64,000 nucleotides of DNA from Auanema rhodensis (lineage: Eukaryota; Nematoda; Chromadorea; Rhabditida; Rhabditidae): positions 248,001 through 312,000 of the forward strand of contig OZ059897.1 of assembly GCA_964057225.1 (NCBI GenBank), given 5' to 3'. Position 1 is the stretch's first letter. Each line of letters begins with the position of its first letter. The notes below the pieces were generated by a model, which saw only the letters and a program-made list of their open reading frames with translations, did not search any database and had not been told where the DNA came from. Position numbers and translations under genes: made by a program. Positions 1 through 8,424 of this stretch are shown piece by piece.

Positions 1-48
1 TGTGTTATCAGATTTGCGCTAGCTTAAAAATGCACCGAGATATCAACT

Positions 49-70
49 GATATAAGTTCACACTTATATC
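49..70. repeat. 9-bp hairpin-capable dyad in each unit (p49-70)
   Basis: The arms GATATAAGT and ACTTATATC are perfect inverted repeats around the 4-base loop TCAC. The motif recurs every 351 bp. It is weakened where p55 is T (types F, R and some K and L), where p65 is C (M14, M31) and where p64 is A (M80, M82). No unit was seen in which a second change restores the pairing. It could extrude as a cruciform or fold as a hairpin in a transcript; neither is shown by the sequence. Confidence 0.85.
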
Positions 71-133
71 CTCGATTTTCACCCTGAAGAATTAATTTTT
101 TCGTTGAATAACATTGTCCATCGTCTTTGCCTT

Positions 134-146
134 GAATAAAAAAATC
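134..146 (+). repeat. Variable A-rich linker (p134-146)
   Basis: This 13-base stretch holds the densest variation in the unit. Five positions vary recurrently (p134 G/A, p137 A/T, p140 A/T, p141 A/G, p142 A/G/C), with rare changes at p138 (G in M89, M101), p142 T in M5, p144 T in M156 and p146 T in M147. Length stays constant in all variants, so they are substitutions or conversion tracts rather than A-run slippage. Most type calls rest on it. Confidence 0.85.
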
Positions 147-181
147 TAAAAACATCTACTTTTTGCTAAATTATTTTGAAA

Positions 182-193
182 TTTTTCGAAAAA
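182..193. repeat. 12-bp palindrome TTTTTCGAAAAA (p182-193)
   Basis: A perfect self-complementary sequence centred on a CpG and invariant in the units I read. It runs directly into A6T5 at p189-199, giving back-to-back A and T tracts likely to be stiff or bent. A/T tracts of this kind are common in satellites and affect nucleosome placement; that role is inferred. Confidence 0.8.
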
Positions 194-199
194 ATTTTT
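189..199. repeat. A6T5 tract in each unit
   Basis: Six A followed by five T, at p189-199, overlapping the end of the palindrome. Further T-runs lie at p96-101, p182-186, p263-267, p285-289 and p333-337. The tract is unchanged across the array as far as I could read it. A-tracts narrow the minor groove and can bend DNA. Confidence 0.75.
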
Positions 200-220
200 G
201 TCAAAATGTTTTTGGAAGCA

Positions 221-248
221 ATGTTGAGTGTACATGGAAACTCAACAT
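221..248. repeat. 9-bp dyad with 10-base loop (p221-248)
   Basis: ATGTTGAGT and ACTCAACAT are perfect inverted repeats separated by ten bases containing a CATGG core. Where p221 is T (types D, H, Ct, P, R, S) the outermost pair is lost and 8 bp remain. A second, mutually exclusive pairing exists: AGTGTA at p227-232 with TACACT at p248-253. The two pairings share bases, so only one can form at a time. C at p252 changes to A in M69 and M83, which weakens the alternative. Confidence 0.82.
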
Positions 249-331
249 ACACTAATGCATCATTTTTCAAACGATCATAACTAATTTTTGTATTAAGCGT
301 TTCTCAATGTAGTATAGTGCATTCGATGCGG

Positions 332-382
332 ATTTTTAAGCTGCGTCGATCTGTGTTATCAGATTTGCGCTAGCTTAAAAAT
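332..382. repeat. 11-bp inverted repeat spanning unit junction
   Basis: ATTTTTAAGCT (p332-342) pairs perfectly with AGCTTAAAAAT (p21-31 of the next unit), separated by 29 bases that include the junction as phased here. This is the first instance; it recurs at every junction. p336 C (F, some K, S) breaks one arm, p22 T (M62, M79, M84) and p25 A (M145, M147) the other. The arm positions suggest that the natural unit boundary, if there is one, need not be the phase used here. Confidence 0.82.
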
Positions 383-702
383 GCACCGAGATATCAACTG
401 ATATAAGTTCACACTTATATCCTCGATTTTCACCCTGAAGGAATAATTTTTTCGTTGAATAACATTGTCCATCGTCTTTGCCTTGAAAAAAGGAATCTAA
501 AAACATCTACTTTTTGCTAAATTATTTTGAAATTTTTCGAAAAAATTTTTGTCAAAATGTTTTTGGAAGCAATGTTGAGTGTACATGGAAACTCAACATA
601 CACTAATGCATCATTTTTCAAACGATCATAACTAATTTTTGTATTAAGCGTTTCTCAATGTAGTATAGTGCATTCGATGCGGATTTTTAAGCTGCGTCGA
701 TC

Positions 703-1053
703 TGTGTTATCAGATTTGCGCTAGCTTAAAAATGCACCGAGATATCAACTGATATAAGTTCACACTTATATCCTCGATTTTCACCCTGAAGGAATAATTT
801 TTTCGTTGAATAACATTGTCCATCGTCTTTGCCTTGAAAAAAGGAATCTAAAAACATCTACTTTTTGCTAAATTATTTTGAAATTTTTCGAAAAAATTTT
901 TGTCAAAATGTTTTTGGAAGCATTGTTGAGTGTACATGGAAACTCAACATACACTAATGCATCATTTTTCAAACGATCATAACTAATTTTTGTATTAAGC
1001 GTTTCTCAATGTAGTATAGTGCATTCGATGCGGATTTTTAAGCTGCGTCGATC
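703..1053 (+). repeat. Type H exemplar (M3)
   Basis: H has p90 G, p92 A, p123 G, linker AAAAAAGG and T at p221. It opens the window (M2 with p221 A, M3) and otherwise belongs to region II (M57, M61, M67, M74, M78, M83, M85, M86). Confidence 0.8.
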
Positions 1054-2457
1054 TGTGTTATCAGATTTGCGCTAGCTTAAAAATGCACCGAGATATCAAC
1101 TGATATAAGTTCACACTTATATCCTCGATTTTCACCCTGAAGGAATAATTTTTTCGTTGAATAACATTGTCCATCGTCTTTGCCTTGAATAAAGCAATCT
1201 AAAAACACCTACTTTTTGCTAAATTATTTTGAAATTTTTCGAAAAAATTTTTGTCAAAATGTTTTTGGAAGCAATGTTGAGTGTACATGGAAACTCAACA
1301 TACACTAATGCATCATTTTTCAAACGATCATAACTAATTTTTGTATTGAGCGTTTCTCAATGTAGTATAGTGCATTCGATGCGGATTTTTAAGCTGCGTC
1401 GATCTGTGTTATCAGATTTGCGCTAGCTTAAAAATGCACCGAGATATCAACTGATATAAGTTCACACTTATATCCTCGATTTTCACCCTGAAGAATTAAT
1501 TTTTTCGTTGAATAACATTGTCCATCGTCTTTGCCTTGAAAAAAGTAATCTAAAAACATCTACTTTTTGCTAAATTATTTTGAAATTTTTCGAAAAAATT
1601 TTTGTCAAAATGTTTTTGGAAGCATTGTTGAGTGTACATGGAAACTCAACATACACTAATGCATCATTTTTCAAACGATCATAACTAATTTTTGTATTAA
1701 GCGTTTCTCAATGTAGTATAGTGCATTCGATGCGGATTTTTAAGCTGCGTCGATCTGTGTTATCAGATTTGCGCTAGCTTAAAAATGCACCGAGATATCA
1801 ACTGATATAAGTTCACACTTATATCCTCGATTTTCACCCAGAAGAATTAATTTTTTCGTTGAATAACATTGTCCATCGTCTTTGCCTTGAAAAATGGAAT
1901 CTAAAAACATCTACTTTTTGCTAAATTATTTTGAAATTTTTCGAAAAAATTTTTGTCAAAATGTTTTTGGAAGCAATGTTGAGTGTACATGGAAACTCAA
2001 CATACACTAATGCATCATTTTTCAAACGATCATAACTAATTTTTGTATTAAGCGTTTCTCAATGAAGTATAGTGCATTCGATGCGGATTTTTAAGCTGCG
2101 TCGATCTGTGTTATCAGATTTGCGCTAGCTTAAAAATGCACCGAGATATCAACTGATATATGTTCACACTTATATCCTCGATTTTCACCCTGAAGAATTA
2201 ATTTTTTCGTTGAATAACATTGTCCATCGTCTTTGCCTTGAAAAAAGGAATCTAAAAACATCTACTTTTTGCTAAATTATTTTGAAATTTTTCGAAAAAA
2301 TTTTTGTCAAAATGTTTTTGGAAGCAATGTTGAGTGTACATGGAAACTCAACATACACTAATGCATCATTTTTCAAACGATCATAACTTATTTTTGTATT
2401 AAGCGTTTCTCAATGTAGTATAGTGCATTCGATGCGGATTTCTAAGCTGCGTCGATC
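1054..2457. repeat. G-D-E-F tetramer, copy 1 (M4-M7)
   Basis: Four units in the order G, D, E, F. The same order follows a B unit at 5617-7020 and, shortened by a chimaera, at 7372-8424. M5 has GT at p141-142 where the other D units have GA. Confidence 0.78.
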
Positions 2458-2808
2458 TCTGTTATCAGATTTGCGCTAGCTTAAAAATGCACCGAGATAT
2501 CAACTGATATAAGTTCACACTTATATCCTCGATTTTCACCCTGAAGAATTAATTTTTTCGTTGAATAACATTGTCCATCGTCTTTGCCTTAAATAAAGGA
2601 ATCTAAAAACATCTACTTTTTGCTAAATTATTTTGAAATTTTTCGAAAAAATTTTTGTCAAAATGTTTTTGGAAGCAATGTTGAGTGTACATGGAAACTC
2701 AACATACACTAATGCATCATTTTTCAAACGATCATAACTAATTTTTGTATTAAGCGTTTCTCAATGTAGTATAGTGCATTCGATGCGGATTTCTAAGCTG
2801 CGTCGATC
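2458..2808 (+). repeat. Type K exemplar (M8)
   Basis: K has A at p134, so the usual TTGAATAAA reads TTAAATAAA. Here it also has C at p2 and C at p336. The p134 A change recurs in M25, M36, M42 and M52 with GG or GA at p141-142, and in M120, M128, M137 and M144 on an A-type background, so it has moved between unit types or arisen twice. Confidence 0.8.
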
Positions 2809-3510
2809 TCTGTTATCAGATTTGCGCTAGCTTAAAAATGCACCGAGATATCAACTGATATAAGTTCACACTTATATCCTCGATTTTCACCCTGAAGAAT
2901 TAATTTTTTCGTTGAATAACATTGTCCATCGTCTTTGCCTTGAATAAAGGAATCTAAAAACACCTACTTTTTGCTAAATTATTTTGAAATTTTTCGAAAA
3001 AATTTTTGTCAAAATGTTTTTGGAAGCAATGTTGAGTGTACATGGAAACTCAACATACACTAATGCATCATTTTTCAAACGATCATAACTAATTTTTGTA
3101 TTAAGCGTTTCTCAATGTAGTATAGTGCATTCGATGCGGATTTTTAAGCTGCGTCGATCTGTGTTATCAGATTTGCGCTAGCTTAAAAATACACCGAGAT
3201 ATCAACTGATATAAGTTCACACTTATATCCTCGATTTTCACCCTGAAGGAATAATTTTTTCGTTGAATAACATTGTCCATCATCTTTGCCTTGAAAAAAG
3301 GAATCTAAAAACATCTACTTTTTGCTAAATTATTTTGAAATTTTTCGAAAAAATTTTTGTCAAAATGTTTTTGGAAGCAATGTTGAGTGTACATGGAAAC
3401 TCAACATACACTAATGCATCATTTTTCAAACGATCATAACTAATTTTTGTATTAAGCGTTTCTCAATGTAGTATAGTGCATTCGATGCGGATTTTTAAGC
3501 TGCGTCGATC

Positions 3511-3861
3511 TGTGTTATCAGATTTGCGCTAGCTTAAAAATGCACCGAGATATCAACTGATATAAGTTCACACTTATATCCTCGATTTTCACCCTGAAGG
3601 AATAATTTTTTCGTTGAATAACATTGTCCATCATCTTTGCCTTGAAAAAAGGAATCTAAAAACATCTACTTTTTGCTAAATTATTTTGAAATTTTTCGAA
3701 AAAATTTTTGTCAAAATGTTTTTGGAAGCAATGTTGAGTGTACATGGAAACTCAACATACACTAATGCATCATTTTTCAAACGATCATAACTAATTTTTG
3801 TATTAAGCGTTTCTCAATGTAGTATAGTGCATTCGATGCGGATTTTTAAGCTGCGTCGATC
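3511..3861 (+). repeat. Type B exemplar (M11)
   Basis: B combines p90 G, p92 A, p123 A and linker AAAAAAGG with A at p221. It is the most widespread type, present in all four regions. The p123 G-to-A change removes a CpG. Subtypes carry p32 A (M10, M27, M45, M63, M64, M71) or p295 G (M45, M54, M64, M71). Confidence 0.85.
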
Positions 3862-4212
3862 TGTGTTATCAGATTTGCGCTAGCTTAAAAATGCACCGAG
3901 ATATCAACTGATATAAGTTCACACTTATATCCTCGATTTTCACCCTGAAGAATTAATTTTTTCGTTGAATAACATTGTCCATCGTCTTTGCCTTGAATAA
4001 AGGAATCTAAAAACAATTACTTTTTGCTAAATTATTTTGAAATTTTTCGAAAAAATTTTTGTCAAAATGTTTTTGGAAGCAATGTTGAGTGTACATGGAA
4101 ACTCAACATACACTAATGCATCATTTTTCAAACGATCATAACTAATTTTTGTATTAAGCGTTTCTCAATGTAGTATAGTGCATTCGATGCGGATTTTTAA
4201 GCTGCGTCGATC

Positions 4213-4563
4213 TGTGTTATCAGATTTGCGCTAGCTTAAAAATGCACCGAGATATCAACTGATATAAGTTCACACTTATATCCTCGATTTTCACCCTGAA
4301 GAATTAATTTTTTCGTTGAATAACATTGTCCATCGTCTTTGCCTTGAAAAAAGAAATCTAAAAACATCTACTTTTTGCTAAATTATTTTGAAATTTTTCG
4401 AAAAAATTTTTGTCAAAATGTTTTTGGAAGCATTGTTGAGTGTACATGGAAACTCAACATACACTAATGCATCATTTTTCAAACGATCATAACTAATTTT
4501 TGTATTAAGCGTTTCTCAATGTAGTATAGTGCATTCGATGCGGATTTTTAAGCTGCGTCGATC
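4213..4563 (+). repeat. Type D exemplar (M13)
   Basis: D has p90 A, p92 T, p123 G, GA at p141-142 and T at p221. It usually lies directly before E in region I, before P in region II, and before A or Cc in region IV. It is absent from region III. Confidence 0.82.
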
Positions 4564-5616
4564 TGTGTTATCAGATTTGCGCTAGCTTAAAAATGCACCG
4601 AGATATCAACTGATATAAGTTCACACTCATATCCTCGATTTTCACCCAGAAGAATTAATTTTTTCGTTGAATAACATTGTCCATCGTCTTTGCCTTGAAA
4701 AATGGAATCTAAAAACATCTACTTTTTGCTAAATTATTTTGAAATTTTTCGAAAAAATTTTTGTCAAAATGTTTTTGGAAGCAATGTTGAGTGTACATGG
4801 AAACTCAACATACACTAATGCATCATTTTTCAAACGATCATAACTAATTTTTGTATTAAGCGTTTCTCAATGAAGTATAGTGCATTCGATGCGGATTTTT
4901 AAGCTGCGTCGATCTGTGTTATCAGATTTGCGCTAGCTTAAAAATGCACCGAGATATCAACTGATATATGTTCACACTTATATCCTCGATTTTCACCCTG
5001 AAGAATTAATTTTTTCGTTGAATAACATTGTCCATCGTCTTTGCCTTGAAAAAAGGAATCTAAAAACATCTACTTTTTGCTAAATTATTTTGAAATTTTT
5101 CGAAAAAATTTTTGTCAAAATGTTTTTGGAAGCAATGTTGAGTGTACATGGAAACTCAACATACACTAATGCATCATTTTTCAAACGATCATAACTTATT
5201 TTTGTATTAAGCGTTTCTCAATGTAGTATAGTGCATTCGATGCGGATTTCTAAGCTGCGTCGATCTCTGTTATCAGATTTGCGCTAGCTTAAAAATGCAC
5301 CGAGATATCAACTGATATAAGTTCACACTTATATCCTCGATTTTCACCCTGAAGGAATAATTTTTTCGTTGAATAACATTGTCCATCATCTTTGCCTTGA
5401 AAAAAGGAATCTAAAAACATCTACTTTTTGCTAAATTATTTTGAAATTTTTCGAAAAAATTTTTGTCAAAATGTTTTTGGAAGCAATGTTGAGTGTACAT
5501 GGAAACTCAACATACACTAATGCATCATTTTTCAAACGATCATAACTAATTTTTGTATTAAGCGTTTCTCAATGTAGTATAGTGCATTCGATGCGGATTT
5601 TTAAGCTGCGTCGATC

Positions 5617-5967
5617 TGTGTTATCAGATTTGCGCTAGCTTAAAAATGCACCGAGATATCAACTGATATAAGTTCACACTTATATCCTCGATTTTCACCC
5701 TGAAGGAATAATTTTTTCGTTGAATAACATTGTCCATCGTCTTTGCCTTGAATAAAGCAATCTAAAAACACCTACTTTTTGCTAAATTATTTTGAAATTT
5801 TTCGAAAAAATTTTTGTCAAAATGTTTTTGGAAGCAATGTTGAGTGTACATGGAAACTCAACATACACTAATGCATCATTTTTCAAACGATCATAACTAA
5901 TTTTTGTATTGAGCGTTTCTCAATGTAGTATAGTGCATTCGATGCGGATTTTTAAGCTGCGTCGATC
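5617..5967 (+). repeat. Type G exemplar (M17)
   Basis: G has p90 G and p92 A with T at p137, GC at p141-142, C at p155 and G at p295. Seen only at M4, M17 and M22, each time followed by a D unit. M22 also has T at p83. Confidence 0.82.
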
Positions 5968-6318
5968 TGTGTTATCAGATTTGCGCTAGCTTAAAAATGC
6001 ACCGAGATATCAACTGATATAAGTTCACACTTATATCCTCGATTTTCACCCTGAAGAATTAATTTTTTCGTTGAATAACATTGTCCATCGTCTTTGCCTT
6101 GAAAAAAGAAATCTAAAAACATCTACTTTTTGCTAAATTATTTTGAAATTTTTCGAAAAAATTTTTGTCAAAATGTTTTTGGAAGCATTGTTGAGTGTAC
6201 ATGGAAACTCAACATACACTAATGCATCATTTTTCAAACGATCATAACTAATTTTTGTATTAAGCGTTTCTCAATGTAGTATAGTGCATTCGATGCGGAT
6301 TTTTAAGCTGCGTCGATC

Positions 6319-6669
6319 TGTGTTATCAGATTTGCGCTAGCTTAAAAATGCACCGAGATATCAACTGATATAAGTTCACACTTATATCCTCGATTTTCAC
6401 CCAGAAGAATTAATTTTTTCGTTGAATAACATTGTCCATCGTCTTTGCCTTGAAAAATGGAATCTAAAAACATCTACTTTTTGCTAAATTATTTTGAAAT
6501 TTTTCGAAAAAATTTTTGTCAAAATGTTTTTGGAAGCAATGTTGAGTGTACATGGAAACTCAACATACACTAATGCATCATTTTTCAAACGATCATAACT
6601 AATTTTTGTATTAAGCGTTTCTCAATGAAGTATAGTGCATTCGATGCGGATTTTTAAGCTGCGTCGATC
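6319..6669 (+). repeat. Type E exemplar (M19)
   Basis: E has A at p85, T at p140 and A at p310. It occurs only at M6, M14, M19, M31, M35, M41 and M51, plus the 5' half of chimaeric M24. M14 and M31 share an extra C at p65, marking them as copies of each other. Confidence 0.84.
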
Positions 6670-7020
6670 TGTGTTATCAGATTTGCGCTAGCTTAAAAAT
6701 GCACCGAGATATCAACTGATATATGTTCACACTTATATCCTCGATTTTCACCCTGAAGAATTAATTTTTTCGTTGAATAACATTGTCCATCGTCTTTGCC
6801 TTGAAAAAAGGAATCTAAAAACATCTACTTTTTGCTAAATTATTTTGAAATTTTTCGAAAAAATTTTTGTCAAAATGTTTTTGGAAGCAATGTTGAGTGT
6901 ACATGGAAACTCAACATACACTAATGCATCATTTTTCAAACGATCATAACTTATTTTTGTATTAAGCGTTTCTCAATGTAGTATAGTGCATTCGATGCGG
7001 ATTTCTAAGCTGCGTCGATC
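6670..7020 (+). repeat. Type F exemplar (M20)
   Basis: F has T at p55, T at p283 and C at p336. Full-form copies are M7, M15, M20, M32, M38 and M48; M37 and M47 are partial forms with A at p310 and T at p336. F always follows a unit that carries A at p310. Confidence 0.84.
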
Positions 7021-8424
7021 TCTGTTATCAGATTTGCGCTAGCTTAAAAATGCACCGAGATATCAACTGATATAAGTTCACACTTATATCCTCGATTTTC
7101 ACCCTGAAGGAATAATTTTTTCGTTGAATAACATTGTCCATCATCTTTGCCTTGAAAAAAGGAATCTAAAAACATCTACTTTTTGCTAAATTATTTTGAA
7201 ATTTTTCGAAAAAATTTTTGTCAAAATGTTTTTGGAAGCAATGTTGAGTGTACATGGAAACTCAACATACACTAATGCATCATTTTTCAAACGATCATAA
7301 CTAATTTTTGTATTAAGCGTTTCTCAATGTAGTATAGTGCATTCGATGCGGATTTTTAAGCTGCGTCGATCTGTGTTATCAGATTTGCGCTAGCTTAAAA
7401 ATGCACCGAGATATCAACTGATATAAGTTCACACTTATATCCTCGATTTTCACTCTGAAGGAATAATTTTTTCGTTGAATAACATTGTCCATCGTCTTTG
7501 CCTTGAATAAAGCAATCTAAAAACACCTACTTTTTGCTAAATTATTTTGAAATTTTTCGAAAAAATTTTTGTCAAAATGTTTTTGGAAGCAATGTTGAGT
7601 GTACATGGAAACTCAACATACACTAATGCATCATTTTTCAAACGATCATAACTAATTTTTGTATTGAGCGTTTCTCAATGTAGTATAGTGCATTCGATGC
7701 GGATTTTTAAGCTGCGTCGATCTGTGTTATCAGATTTGCGCTAGCTTAAAAATGCACCGAGATATCAACTGATATAAGTTCACACTTATATCCTCGATTT
7801 TCACCCTGAAGAATTAATTTTTTCGTTGAATAACATTGTCCATCGTCTTTGCCTTGAAAAAAGAAATCTAAAAACATCTACTTTTTGCTAAATTATTTTG
7901 AAATTTTTCGAAAAAATTTTTGTCAAAATGTTTTTGGAAGCATTGTTGAGTGTACATGGAAACTCAACATACACTAATGCATCATTTTTCAAACGATCAT
8001 AACTAATTTTTGTATTAAGCGTTTCTCAATGTAGTATAGTGCATTCGATGCGGATTTTTAAGCTGCGTCGATCTGTGTTATCAGATTTGCGCTAGCTTAA
8101 AAATGCACCGAGATATCAACTGATATAAGTTCACACTTATATCCTCGATTTTCACCCAGAAGAATTAATTTTTTCGTTGAATAACATTGTCCATCGTCTT
8201 TGCCTTGAAAAAAGGAATCTAAAAACATCTACTTTTTGCTAAATTATTTTGAAATTTTTCGAAAAAATTTTTGTCAAAATGTTTTTGGAAGCAATGTTGA
8301 GTGTACATGGAAACTCAACATACACTAATGCATCATTTTTCAAACGATCATAACTTATTTTTGTATTAAGCGTTTCTCAATGTAGTATAGTGCATTCGAT
8401 GCGGATTTCTAAGCTGCGTCGATC
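7021..8424. repeat. Shortened pentamer copy B-G-D-E/F (M21-M24)
   Basis: Four units, 1404 bp, matching the preceding pentamer except that its E and F units are replaced by one E/F chimaera. This is what an exchange between an E and an F unit, out of register by one unit, would leave. Confidence 0.82.
8074..8424 (+). repeat. Chimaeric unit E/F (M24)
   Basis: The left part has the E marker p85 A. The right part has A at p140, T at p283, T at p310 and C at p336, as in F. The switch lies between p85 and p140. Length remains 351 bp, so the junction is in register. Confidence 0.82.

Larger units (their letters stand above)
1..351 (+). repeat. Reference satellite unit M1 (type A)
   Basis: This unit sets the phase p1-p351 used throughout; the phase is arbitrary because the array has no visible end. 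Landmarks are GCTAGC at p18-23, GATATC at p39-44, a 9-bp dyad at p49-70, a T6 run at p96-101, the variable A-rich linker at p134-146, TTTTTCGAAAAA at p182-193, A6T5 at p189-199, a 9-bp dyad at p221-248 and ATGCAT at p255-260. Type A is defined by T at p137 followed by an unbroken A-run at p138-144. After M1 this type is not seen again until M89. All six frames are closed; for example the + frames stop at p20-22, p25-27 and p48-50. Confidence 0.95.
2458..5616. repeat. Nine-unit higher-order block, copy 1 (M8-M16)
   Basis: The unit order K Cc B(p32A) B C D E(p65C) F B matches 8425-11583 exactly, 17 units (5967 bp) downstream. Shared rare markers (p134 A, p32 A and p65 C) make common descent clear. 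Differences I saw are p155-156 in M12 and p351 (C here, T in M25). The copies part on the right at M17 (G) against M34 (Ct), and on the left inside M7/M24. Confidence 0.85.
5266..7020. repeat. B-G-D-E-F pentamer (M16-M20)
   Basis: Five units, 1755 bp, repeated immediately downstream as the four-unit version B-G-D-E/F at 7021-8424. This adjacent pair is a direct tandem of a higher-order unit, the second having lost one unit length at an E/F fusion. Confidence 0.82.

Noticed and set aside
49-70. Rho-independent terminator or operator
   Set aside because: The stem is A/T-rich, lacks a following T-run and sits in a eukaryotic-style satellite without genes.
98-117. Possible CENP-B box around TTCGTTGAATAACAT
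   Set aside because: Matches only the TTCG and the central A of the nTTCGnnnnAnnCGGGn pattern; the CGGG half is absent. The TTCG at p323-326 and p186-189 also fail.
134-146. Linker variants as poly-A slippage
   Set aside because: All variants keep the same length, so they are substitutions or exchange tracts.
150-190. Relationship to the Drosophila 1.688 (359-bp) or Tribolium satellites
   Set aside because: Length and a short ACTTTTTGC-like word are reminiscent from memory, but the rest does not follow and I cannot align. A satellite-library search would decide.
206-286. Small ORF from the ATG at p206 (27 codons)
   Set aside because: Too short, no recognisable ribosome or start context, low-complexity translation, and present only because the repeat is copied; many units differ inside it without regard to codon position.
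172-303. Minus-strand open stretch of about 44 codons in each unit
   Set aside because: Expected length by chance in A/T-rich sequence with this stop spacing; no sign of codon bias or a conserved protein.
1-351. Internal dimer: p1-175 and p176-351 as diverged halves
   Set aside because: Only short A/T-rich words such as TTTTTCG and AATGCA recur; no collinear similarity could be followed by eye.
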